Assembly: GCA_036426205.1 (NCBI GenBank)
Contig: CM071570.1
Coordinates: 53,465,087 to 53,529,086 of the forward strand
Direction: 5' to 3'
Origin: Ascaphus truei
Lineage: Eukaryota; Chordata; Amphibia; Anura; Ascaphidae
DNA: 64,000 nucleotides
The stretch's first letter is position 1. Every line of letters begins with the position of its first letter. Of the stretch, positions 55,159 to 64,000 are shown one piece after another. The notes under the pieces are model-generated. The model saw nothing but the letters and a program-made list of their open reading frames with translations. It ran no database searches and was not told where the DNA came from. The position numbers were made by a program, and so were the translations under genes.

Positions 55159-56680
55159 CCGGCTCTGTATCGGTGGGCAAAATTTTGATTTGGGCTTAGT
55201 TCTTAACATAATGTCTGTTTTAGTGGTAGTAACTATACGTTGTTCCTCTAATAATGCTACCAAATCATCTAAGGTCTGTTGGTCACCTAAATCACATGTA
55301 GAATTGGATACTTGGTCATGTTCTGGATCTTGTGGTTTAGAGTAATATTTCAACATAAGTAGTTTCTGGCAAAAGTGGTTGAGGTCCTTAATTACCTCAA
55401 ATTTATCCATTTGTAGGGTTGGGGAGAAAGAGAGGCCTCTCTGCAGTACCTTAATTTGCTCAGTAGTCAATGTAACATCAGAGAGATTGATGATATTATG
55501 ATCATCATTTACCATCCTCGGTAGTGTTTGTTCTGGGGTTTGTACCCACATGTCTCTCTGTCTCTGAGTTGTCTTGTTTCCCCTTCTCATCTTCCTCTTC
55601 TTGGGTGTGAGCCCCTGCCTAAAAAAGAGGAAGACGAGGGTCCAGAAGAGCTAGCGGTAGATGTAGTAGCACGCTGTGTGTCAGTGTCTGATGAGTCAAT
55701 ATCAGTAGTAAGGGCTTCTGATGAGAGGGAATTGTCTTTCCCGTGATGCGTGGCCTTACTGCGCTTCTTACCTCTATGCCATTTATAAATCAAGTTGTTA
55801 TCAAAATCATTGACATCTCTGTTGAATTTCTTTTTTTTAAATTCCATTAACTCCTGTTCATATTTACGTAGATCACTTTCAACCTGTTCCAAAGGAGGTG
55901 GAGTGACATGAGAAATGTCTTTTTTGGCAGATTCAATTTTAGCAGTTACAGAGGCGGCACAATTTTATTGAGTGCGTAGCTCCGCAAGCCTGGGGATGCC
56001 CCGGCATGCTAGCCGCACTCCTCGCGGGCCGCGCGGTCATTGACGCCGCGGTCACACAAATCGGTGCCTGCGCCCCCTGCAGCGCGTCCAAGGCTCCACG
56101 AGGGGCTTTCTTCCCCATGGGATACGCCGATGTGGGGGACGGCGGAAGGGGGTTCGGGGGACCGGGGGCGACCCGGCGAGCGGAGGGAGAAAGCCCCGAT
56201 CGGAGGGCGCTCCTCCGCGGCTTCGGCGCGCGCCAGGCACATCCCGGCGCGCGCCTGGTTACTGCTGCGGCCGAGACCGGGCAAATGCTCAAATAAACTC
56301 GGCCGCAGCAGTACTTCAGCCAATATAATTTTCTCATGGTCAATGAGAATGGCAATAAGTTCTAAAGAACATGTGTTAAGTGATGTTTCCCACTTTTCTT
56401 TAAAAGCAGGATCAGCCAAATCAAAAGACGGAAATAACTGTATCCTCAAACCTCTAGGGAATAATTTGTTGAAGAGATAATAATCAAGGGCAGTGCGATT
56501 CCACCAACTCCTGAGTCTCCTTTGCGAAAGGTATTTAATAAATCCTTAAAGCATCTGATTCAGTGGATACAGGTGCTAAAGTATCGCCAACACTGTGAGT
56601 GGGATTCGCACGGGAGATAGAAAAAGCTTCAGTAGCATTAGCGATTCTCTGCTCTTCCTGACTGCCAAAATTCATACTCT
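55159..56680 (-). pseudogene. PLE N-terminal coding region, interrupted
   Basis: From an ATG near 56676 the minus strand encodes a PLE N-terminus. A frameshift near 56545 precedes KYLSQRRLRSWWNRTALDYY, LFPRGLRIQLF and FKEKWETSLNTCSLELIAIL, parallel to WW/RGLRI in the 28602 copy. The frame is interrupted by a GC-rich insert (about 55985-56318) and resumes with ESDLRKYEQELMEFKKKKFN (coiled coil), RDVNDFDNNLIYKW, a serine-rich linker, and NLSDVTLTTEQIKVLQRGLS with DKFEVIKDLNHF, the region just before the PLE reverse transcriptase. It ends at KPKSKFCPP, where copy A of the repeat begins. The RT is not present. Confidence 0.8.
55985..56318 (-). repeat. GC-rich insert in PLE coding sequence
   Basis: A ~334-bp CpG-rich block sits between the codons for LAEV and ELRTQ of the PLE. 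On its high-coordinate edge is a perfect hairpin ACTGCTGCGGCCGAG / CTCGGCCGCAGCAGT. An internal ~80 bp (about 56165-56250) recurs at 55078-55158 and 56960-57045. No target-site duplication was clear. Confidence 0.65.
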
Positions 56681-56779
56681 GCCCAAGTATGGAAAACAAG
56701 GGGGGGAGGGAAATATAGGGGATAGAGGCGGAGCTGGTATAGGAATTGCTCAAAGACAGAGCAAAAGCATATGATAAAA

Positions 56780-57045
56780 GACACAAAGTTATAACGCATG
56801 CACGCCAAATATAAAGGTTACCCAAAAACTGTCTTAAATATGTGATATATAATCAATAGACAGTGGTGCTTAATGGATAATGGTATTATAGCACAACAGA
56901 AAAGTATCCATAAAGCAAGCACACGGGTATACCGAATTGAAATACAGTTGCGAAAATGACCCGGCGGACCCGGCGAGCGGAGGGAGAAAGCCCCGATCGG
57001 AGGGCGCTCCTCCGCGGCTTCGGCGCGCGCCAGGCACATCCCGGC
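56780..57045 (-). repeat. PLE UTR joined to GC-rich block, copy B
   Basis: Same arrangement as copy A with the GC block at 56960-57045, ending exactly at the assembly gap. It lies upstream of the PLE N-terminal reading frame on the minus strand, so the leader part may be the true 5' UTR. Confidence 0.65.
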
Positions 57046-57089
57046 NNNNNNNNNNNNNNNNNNNNNNNNNNNNNNNNNNNNNNNNNNNN
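57046..57089. other. Assembly gap (44 N)
   Basis: Unknown bases. Both sides carry the same repeat (GC block on the left, PLE leader on the right), so size and content are uncertain and repeat collapse is likely. Confidence 1.
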
Positions 57090-57840
57090 AACAGAAAAGT
57101 ATCCATAAAGCAAGCACACGGGTATACCGAATTGAATATGAATATGAACTGTTCGGTCCTTACCGCATTCGCATTCGACCGGGTCTCTCTGGGTGTCCGT
57201 GGTGGGGACATGGAGAGGGCCCTGTTGAGGTGCGAGTGTAGGTGGATCGTGCAGCTGGGCACTATGATGCCACGAGGTCTGAATGACTATTTGGGCTTCG
57301 CAATGTTTCTCTGATTCTGCAATTAAATGTTTTTCTACAGTATGTCTTAATATATGGTTCACCAATTTGTTCTCTTTTTCTTTCCTCCCTGGTCTGCTGT
57401 TTCATGCCTTTCGCCAGTCCCCACTGACTGGGAACCTGGCAATAGAGATGACATCTTTGATATGGCCGTACTACAGTATATTGGGATACATCTGCTTCAA
57501 GCTAAAGATCTAAGAATATTCGTATTTTTCCAGATGATAGATGTGACTTCATGCTGTTTTTACTAAGACTCTGATGCACCAAGCCATCACCCAAGATATA
57601 AGAGATCAATTGAGTGTTCATAGACACTGTTGCGGGAGTTATTTATTACATCTTTGATCTCCTACAAATATGGAAAAATATTTTGAGATACAAAGCACGG
57701 ATCTGTACACTCATTACATACTTTTAAGAATGACAGACTTGGTTGTGGATCATCTTTATTATGTATTTCGATAATACAATTACATCTCATGTTATATGGG
57801 ATCTACATTTCAAGGAAATTTAGCTCCACCTCCTGGTAAA
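57090..57840. other. PLE leader remnant then unrecognised DNA
   Basis: 57090-57140 repeats the PLE leader phrase seen at 56905-56945. From 57141 on, a minus-strand frame of about 60 residues has no known similarity. The rest is AT-rich. Confidence 0.4.
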
Positions 57841-58653
57841 TTTCACCAGATTCAAGCCAATCATTAGAAACATCTGAGGGCTGGAGAGTCCGTGACGTGA
57901 TGACATCAGTGACAACTCTCACAGTGATTGCGGGCAGCTTTACTACTTGCAACAGCTGTTCTGTTTAAAGATTTTTGGAGCGAACTCTGCTCCTCTCCTT
58001 CCTCTACAAATACTGGGCTCACTCCTCCTAACTCCACTCCCAGAAGAAGACCGTTCAGTCGAAACGCGTTCGAGTGGGAGTGCTCTGGAGGGGGGCCCCT
58101 GACCTTTCACCATAAGGGACACACTTGTGCTACTGGCTTTGCTCTATCAGATTTTGGTGATGTATTAATTCCACCTTATATTACTATATGCTTCTTATGT
58201 TTCTGGACTTTTTTCAATGGCACTTATTCTTTGAACTCACCACAGTAACCACTGGATGAGGCTTATGATATCCTTTCCATGATTTTCTAGTACTCAGTTC
58301 CTGCAGCACTGAGGTACTGTGTGTTTCATGTGGTTCAGCTGTGCTAAGCTGGCTGGTATTCCCTTAGTACCACTATTGATGTCTACTTCGGTGGTTATCT
58401 GCTTATTCTACCTATAGCAGTATAATTGCACCTTATGACACGATTTTAGCCCATTATGCCAGTACACCCTCACAACCACTCAGTTGTCTTTGTACTATAT
58501 CTTGTTCCCATGGTAATTAGAATCGTCCTTGTGGAGACCCCCTCCCTTTTTAAAATTTCATCCCCTGTTTTTATTCATTATTAATAAAATGTATTACTCA
58601 TATTCAATTCAGTATACCCGTGTGCTTGCTTTATGGATACTTTTCTGTTGTGC
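57841..58653 (+). repeat. PLE terminal repeat, plus strand
   Basis: Carries a hammerhead-like motif at 58035-58082 and ends GTATACCCGTGTGCTTGCTT...TTGTGCTATA, the reverse complement of the leader at 56905-56950. It is therefore an inverted copy of the terminal repeat of the minus-strand PLE at 55159-56945. Confidence 0.65.
58035..58082 (+). ncRNA. Hammerhead-like motif (one core change)
   Basis: Stem I CACTCCCA/TGGGAGTG is 8 bp (58035-58042 and 58075-58082). The core is CAGAAGA (U4 changed to A), then stem II GAC/GTC, GAAA (58061-58064) and ACGCGT. The stem I arm overlaps the core start, so the active fold is probably disturbed. Confidence 0.42.
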
Positions 58654-58677
58654 TATATATATATATACAGTATATAG

Positions 58678-58705
<28 letters not shown>
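58654..58705. repeat. (TA)n microsatellite
   Basis: Borders the left end of the palindrome; a second TA run borders the right end. Confidence 0.95.
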
Positions 58706-58708
<3 letters not shown>

Positions 58709-58803
58709 GAGGTATCAGTACCGTGTTAGCCGAGCTTCAATAATCAAAAAATAAATAGATGATACCGTTCTGTGGCTAACGAAATGCTTTTATTTGTGCG
58801 AGC

Positions 58804-58831
58804 TTTCGAGATACACTGATCTCTTCTTCCG
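58804..58831 (-). ncRNA. Hammerhead-like motif in palindrome, left arm
   Basis: Minus strand: core CGGAAGA (U4 to G), one A, 5-bp stem II GAGAT/ATCTC with a CAGTGT loop, GAAA and GCTCGC. The right arm (60582-60608) has the same but GAAG in place of GAAA. It lacks the GTC triplet, so activity is unlikely. Confidence 0.35.
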
Positions 58832-59264
58832 GCGATGTTACAATGAATGAAGCAAGGATAACTTAAAAACAGTGTCTCTTGGAATGTTATCTGTTCTTGT
58901 CCTTCCCCCATGTGGATGTGTTTTATGGCTAGAGGTGTCAAAGGGTAACTGAAAGCAAGTGAAGAAAGAGTGTGTATGTGTATCAGTGTGAATAAAAATG
59001 AATGGAGAGCCCACAGTATAAACAGTGCTCTACACAAGGTGTGTGTGGAGTGAGAGGGATATAAATGGTGTGGGTGGGTGTGGAAATGTGAGAGTTTGTA
59101 GCACAACTAAAAGTGTGTGTGGATACTATGTGGTCCCTATTGGTGTATATGGATGGAAAAATAAGGAGTATTAGTATGTGTGAGAGACAGCTGTGTGTGC
59201 ATACATATAGCACAGTATGTACAGACATGGCCTTTAGCGCTCATGGGAAGAGAGTTCGCTAGTG

Positions 59265-59711
59265 TCAGTAATGACTCATAAAATTTCGATCTCTGTTTAG
59301 GCCACTGCTAAGTGTCCCGAACAGTTGCATAAATTTGTATTCATGCAACCGTCTCTCTTTCGGGGTTTTAAGATTACCTTTGAGTATGGCAACCCTCAGA
59401 TCGTTCATCTTATGGCCAGAGTCAGAGAAATGTTCGCCAACAGGACTGTCTCTTGTTCCGCGTGTGATGCTGTGGCGATGCAGGTTCATTCTCTTGTTAA
59501 GCCCCTGTCCTGTCTCACCTATGTAGTAGCAGCCCCCTGGGCATTTCATGCACATGATGAGGTACACGACATTACTGGAGGAACAGGTGAACCCTCCTCT
59601 GATTTTGTATTCCCGATTCTTGTGTGGTATTTGTATTGTGTCCGCTGTGTAGAGCATTGCGCAGGTTTTGCATCTTGGGTCCTGGCATGGTTTTGTCCCG
59701 CATTCAGCAGT
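59265..59711 (-). pseudogene. PLE GIY-YIG endonuclease, left arm (open)
   Basis: An open frame on the minus strand runs through a cysteine cluster (CGTKPCQDPRCKTC), the GIY-YIG nuclease NVVYLIMCMKC and CYYIGETGQGLNKRMNLHRH, EHFSDSGHKMNDLRVAILKG and the tail KTPKERRLHEYKFMQLFG. The catalytic Tyr, Gly, Arg and His positions look intact. The frame opens 18 codons earlier in the right arm, but that part is antisense sequence across the palindrome centre. Without reverse transcriptase it is a fragment. A stop at SHY comes about nine codons before the family's normal end. Confidence 0.85.
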
Positions 59712-59715
59712 ACAA

Positions 59716-60175
59716 CTGAATGCGGGACAAAACCATGCCAGGACCCAAGATGCAAAACTGCGCATGCTCTACACAGCGGACACAATACCACATACCACAC
59801 AAGAATCGGGAATACAAAATCAGAGGAGGGTTCACCTGTTTCCTCCAGTAATGTCGTGTACCTCATCATGTGCATGAAATGCCCAGGGGGCTGCTACTAC
59901 ATAGGTGAGACAGGACAGGGGCTTAACAGAGATGAACCTGCATCGCCACAGCATCACACGCGAACAAGACAGTCCTGTTGGCGAACTTCTCTGACTCTGG
60001 CCTAGATGAACGATCTGAGGGTTGCCATACTCAAAGTAATCTTAAAAAACCCCGAAAGAGAGACGGTTGCATGAATACAAATTTATGCAACTGTTCGGGA
60101 CACTTAGCAGTGGCCTAAACAGAGATCGAAATTTTATGAGTCATTCACTGACACTAGCGAACTCTCTCCCATGAG
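59716..60175 (+). pseudogene. PLE GIY-YIG endonuclease, right arm (broken)
   Basis: Same protein on the plus strand: CGTKPCQDPRCKT, then a frame break, SSNVVYLIMCMKCPGGCYYI and GETGQGLN. Small deletions near 59925-59995 destroy the rest of the frame; the tail around 60060-60170 is recognisable at the DNA level. Confidence 0.85.
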
Positions 60176-60670
60176 CGCTAAAGCCATGTCTGTACATACT
60201 GTGCTATATGTATGCACACACAGCTGTCTCTCACACATACTAATACTCCTTATTTTTCCATCCATATACACCAATGGGACCACATAGTACCCACACACTT
60301 TTAGTTGTGCTACAAACTCTCACATTTCCACACCCACCCACACCATTTATATCCCTCTCACTCCACACACACCTTGTGTAGAGCACTGTTTATACTGTTG
60401 GTGCTCTCCATTCATTTTTATTCACACTGATACATCACACACTCTTTCTTCACTTGCTTTCAGTTACCCTTTGACACCCTCTAGCCATAAAACACATCCA
60501 CATGGGGGAAGGACAAGAACAGATAACATTCCAAGAGACACTGTTTTTAAGTTATCCTTGCTTCATTCATTGTAACATCGCCGGAAGAAGAGATCAGTGT
60601 ATCTCGAAGCTCGCACAATAAAAGCATTTCGTTAGCCACAGAACGGTATCATCTATTTATTTTGTTTGAT

Positions 60671-60673
<3 letters not shown>

Positions 60674-60707
<34 letters not shown>
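60674..60707. repeat. (TA)n microsatellite
   Basis: TA run on the right edge of the palindrome. Confidence 0.95.
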
Positions 60708-60709
<2 letters not shown>

Positions 60710-62271
60710 TATATGATATAATATTGATCTATATCACTCATTTTCATTGGTGCAGCTTTATTTGGTTTCCTATGGGTTTTAGTTTTGTACCTACATGTTA
60801 AATTAAGTTCAGGCTGTGTGTCCTTATGCCTGTATTCTTTGTGTACCTTTCAATTTAAATTGTCTGTCTCCTGTTTCTGGAAATCACTGTGTAAATGCGT
60901 GCCCCTCTTTAAAATAAATAATAATTAACAAGAGGCATCACTAAACAATCCTCAAGACAGATAAAACTTGGAGATGCCGATTTCACAGATGTAATTTATA
61001 TTTTGTTAGTCTCAAATGTAGGCGTAAGTCTGTTTTTAAAGATCGGTACAAGTAATTATTGCCAATGCTTCAAGAAATTGTTCATTAATCATTTCTTCCA
61101 AGGTGGAAATGTCTGCTTTTGTTTCACTTAATAAGATGGTTATTTCAGCAGCATTCTCAATATGTTAACTCTGGAAATAATTATACGCAGTAGAGCAATA
61201 TCTCTGTGTACATTTCTGCTTTAGGTCAGCATTTTGTCATTTCTGCATGTCTTATCATTACATTTTTCTCTGGAACCTAATCATGCGCAGGTTGGAGATA
61301 ATGAAATGCCAACTTCCCACCTGATTGTGTCAAGAAATATGAACTGATTAACTTGTCTGCCAATGTAATGTAACATCTTAATGGCTCCCTGGGATGAAGG
61401 AACATTGGGTAAAAGAGAAATAAAAAGTTAGCCCTTAACAGGTTGTGTTTCAACTGGGCATGTGATTTGAATGTCACAGCAAAGAGTGGCTCATTTGTAA
61501 TCTAACTTTGTATAGTGTAGGAAGGATGTAACCGTTTTCAGAAGATCCATAATTAACTCTTTTTTCACTCTGCAAGCAAAATATACAATAATTTCAGTAG
61601 TCTGGAAAACACTTGATAAACCATTAGAAATGCTGATATTATACGAACTTTCTGGCTATATACTTTATACTGTATTTGTAATGAAAATAGTATACCTTTT
61701 GTGTTCATATGGTTTTTGTTAGTATTGGACAATTTCCCCTATGTTTTGATATGCCCCTTTAAATTTGCTAAATCACTCCCAAATATTCTGATGACTTTTA
61801 CTGCAGCATTGTTATACAATAACTCTATATTTATATATATATATAGGGGTAAAATACTTCCTGGCCCACAACTAATGAAGGAATAATGCACTTGCCATTG
61901 CCAGTCAGATTTGACTCAATAACATGCATGCATTTTACGTTTTAGGCCAAGAGTATATAACACTTGATAGTGTGAATTTAAGGTATTACCTGCCACCTAA
62001 CAATATTTTTCATAGCTGTACACTATACCAGGCAGATTATATTGTCCAGGGTGAAATACCGACAACCATAATATTGCTTATGTGTGCGCTGTAGAAAACA
62101 GATTCAAATTATTATTCTTAACCTATCTCAAGTACTGTACTTTTTATTATCATTTTACAATACTGTACATGTAAAATGTATATGCTGTATGAACATATAT
62201 CATGGTTTGTGTAATGTAATGCAGCAGAAATACTGTACTAGCACAGCATATAACTAAGGACACATCTTTAT
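60710..62271. other. AT-rich DNA, nothing recognised
   Basis: No repeats or coding similarity found. A short TA stretch lies at 61828-61844. Confidence 0.5.
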
Positions 62272-62276
62272 GTAAT

Positions 62277-62801
62277 TATGACAACGTGAACCACAGGACA
62301 AGCAGAAAACCCTCTACAGCTAACTGGGTACAATGCCCACCCTCTCCAATAATAAACTAGGAGGTGAAAGACTGCACCCAGGGGCAGTGATAAAAAGTAA
62401 TATAGAGGAAATGGTACCAGACAAGAAAAGGGATCCAAGAGTCCTGGTGCAGGGAGGGATCCAAGAGGGAGGGTGGTCCTTATTACAGGAAGAATCATTG
62501 GCTGGCACAGGTCATGGTGGGCGGCAGGCAGGAGAATAGTCAAGCAGGCACGGGTTAACAATGTGGATTTCAGCAGGGACACAGACCAGCAACAAGGAAA
62601 GTTCCAAAGCGAAAATAACCTGTTGCAGCAGCAGCAAAGGTATCAGGTATTTCCTGGTTTATATAGTATGGCGCAATCAAGAAGTAACTGCTGGGCAACC
62701 AACGATAACCCTGGGGGAAAAGAGCGTCCCGACCCTGGGAAACTGAGTTAGCTGAGTAATCAGGCAGAATCTTCTACATAGATCCCAGTCGGGACATGAC
62801 A
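62277..62801 (-). mobile_element. Probable solo LTR (525 bp) with GTAAT duplication
   Basis: On the minus strand it starts TGTCATGTCCCGACTGGG and ends ACGTTGTCATA. GTAAT occurs exactly at 62272-62276 and 62802-62806. The 3' terminus would be TA rather than CA, presumably a mutation. It is richer in GC than its flanks and has no coding content. Confidence 0.55.
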
Positions 62802-62806
62802 GTAAT

Positions 62807-63294
62807 AATCTAAAAATAATAATATTATAAAGGTACCCAAGCAATGTAACACAAATGGCTGCATAGGGACAGGCATTGGGGTAGAAGAAATAACTTGGAG
62901 AGGTGTAGGAAGCCACAATTCCAGAAGTCATTACCTGTATAAACTAATTTAAATAAATAGATTTTTTTTAAAGCCAACTACCATCTCTTCTCACAACAGC
63001 ATACAGTAGGAAATTTGAAAAGTTCACAACATATTTTTTCTTAGATGTTATGATTTATTGGAATAAAAACATGGTAATGCACCAACTTGTCAGGCCCATG
63101 ATGTGCAGTAGTATGATAAGGTTTGAGGACGAGATATACTGATGTAAGAAAGAGAGTGTACAGTAGCTGCTTATCTATTTGCATCTTTTGCTACTTTATA
63201 CATTGTTGGATAACGTTGTTGGCATATGTCGTACATGTTTGTCCACTATTTCTTTACTTATTTTGATTTTGTCTGAAACATGTGAGATATATAT
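62807..63294. other. AT-rich DNA, nothing recognised
   Basis: No feature recognised. Confidence 0.5.
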
Positions 63295-63297
63295 GTA

Positions 63298-64000
63298 ACA
63301 GGATATGTCCAGCTGTACCTGTTTCTCCCCACATAGTGTACCAGCTATGTAAGACCTGTTAAAATCCTGGCATTAGCAGGTTAATCTGTGGTCCCTTGAC
63401 TCCCCTCTCTGCTTCCCCAGAAAGTGAAGGAAGGTAGGTGGTGCCTCATGGCCTGAGTAAAGCCCCTTGTAGGTGGGTACAGTACATGAGACCACCCCTT
63501 CCAGAAGTTTCTAGGGGGAGTAGCCTAAAGTTAGTGTTGAGTCTTCCTCGGTGTGTGAGGAGGTGGATGAGAGAGTTCCTCCCTGCTCCTCCTGGAGTGA
63601 GGAGGGAAATAGTGTCCCTCTCTGATCCCTGGCTAGGGTGAAGGAGGGTGAATATGGTGGGAGCTGTGAGTCTTCCCCATGGCGGGGTAAGCATGCTCAT
63701 ATTGGGCTGGCTATCCTAATGACCACCATGAGCCAAACAGTAGAGAGAGAATGAGAGAGAGAGAAAATGCACCGTCTAGAAGTCCTGGGACGTGTGGGGT
63801 ATGACAAGCTGCAAGAAGTGCTGATGAAAGATGCCTGTAATAAAGACCTTTTCGAGATACCTCTGCCTAAGGTGTCAGTTCCTGGGCTGGAGGGAGGTAT
63901 GTGTGTAGTGATGGGGGCTGACGCCTACACTTCGTTGGATCCATCACTGCTGGAGGCGCTGACACCATTGTGAAGAACCAGAGTCCTGTGCGAGCCAGTC
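63298..64000 (+). mobile_element. Possible LTR start, runs off the window
   Basis: Starts TGTAACAGGATATGTCC, like the LTRs at 40034 and 21535, and the composition rises from AT-rich to GC-rich at this point. An AATAAA signal lies near 63839. The frame at 63767-63973 (68 codons) has no known domain. The end, and thus any duplication, is outside the window. Confidence 0.38.

Larger units (their letters stand above)
58738..60676. repeat. ~1.94-kb palindrome of two PLE 3' halves
   Basis: Left arm 58738-59707 and right arm 59716-60676 are near-perfect reverse complements around an 8-nt centre (59708-59715). Each arm runs from the PLE cysteine-rich linker through endonuclease, stop and 3' UTR to the same outer end (GGTATCATCTATTTATTTT), followed by TA repeats. 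Coding directions point outward from the centre. The arms differ by several small indels. Confidence 0.92.

Noticed and set aside
59325..60005. 226-codon plus-strand frame
   Set aside because: The first half is antisense of the left palindrome arm; only the right part from 59716 is sense PLE sequence, and it soon breaks.

Overview
This window looks like nuclear DNA from a repeat-rich vertebrate, most likely an amphibian (a frog is my best guess). The clues are the mixture of repeats: several Penelope-like element (PLE) families with hammerhead-ribozyme-like terminal repeats, a Ty3/gypsy chromovirus, L1- and L2-type LINEs, PIF/Harbinger and hAT non-autonomous DNA transposons, a possible DIRS remnant, long CA/TG/TA microsatellites, and AT-rich unique sequence between them. 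There is no bacterial-style gene layout and no intact host gene. The only non-transposon coding relic I can defend is a divergent forkhead (FOX) DNA-binding domain on the minus strand at 19696-20255, with one homopolymer frameshift and one stop.

Layout. 1-9850: AT-rich DNA with an L2-type 3' end, a 5'-truncated L1-like ORF2 (2313-4441), a GA-rich repeat split by a Harbinger-type MITE (6480-7215) and a decayed PLE fragment (about 8400-8890). 9853-22300: four LTR copies or remnants, three with usable target-site duplications (9853-10638, 11489-12142, 21030-21535), two L2-type LINE fragments on the minus strand, a ~640-bp divergent direct duplication and the forkhead relic. 22300-30120: CA-rich and purine-rich low-complexity DNA, then a nested PLE structure. 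An RT-deleted PLE with 0.54-kb direct terminal repeats (26143-29374) sits inside the endonuclease region of another PLE and is flanked by a 10-bp target-site duplication. 30121-45000: mostly unannotated unique DNA with MITEs, a hAT-type element (35208-36840), a Harbinger transposase relic, microsatellites and a full-consensus hammerhead motif at 40436-40480. 45010-51315: an internally inverted PLE endonuclease interrupted at its stop codon by a 5.4-kb gypsy chromovirus with CTAAG duplications. 51320-64000: further LTRs, PLE N-terminal coding sequence broken by a GC-rich block next to an assembly gap (57046-57089), a ~1.94-kb PLE palindrome (58738-60676) and two more LTR-like sequences.

How the parts relate. 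The sequence records successive insertions (MITE in GA repeat, MITE in hAT, PLE in PLE, gypsy in PLE, GC block in PLE). Every autonomous element seen is truncated or carries frameshifts or stops, so nothing here looks able to move by itself. The most unusual theme is the number of hammerhead-like folds tied to PLE repeats. One matches the full catalytic consensus. Several others carry a linked change at core positions 3 and 8 that would keep that base pair.
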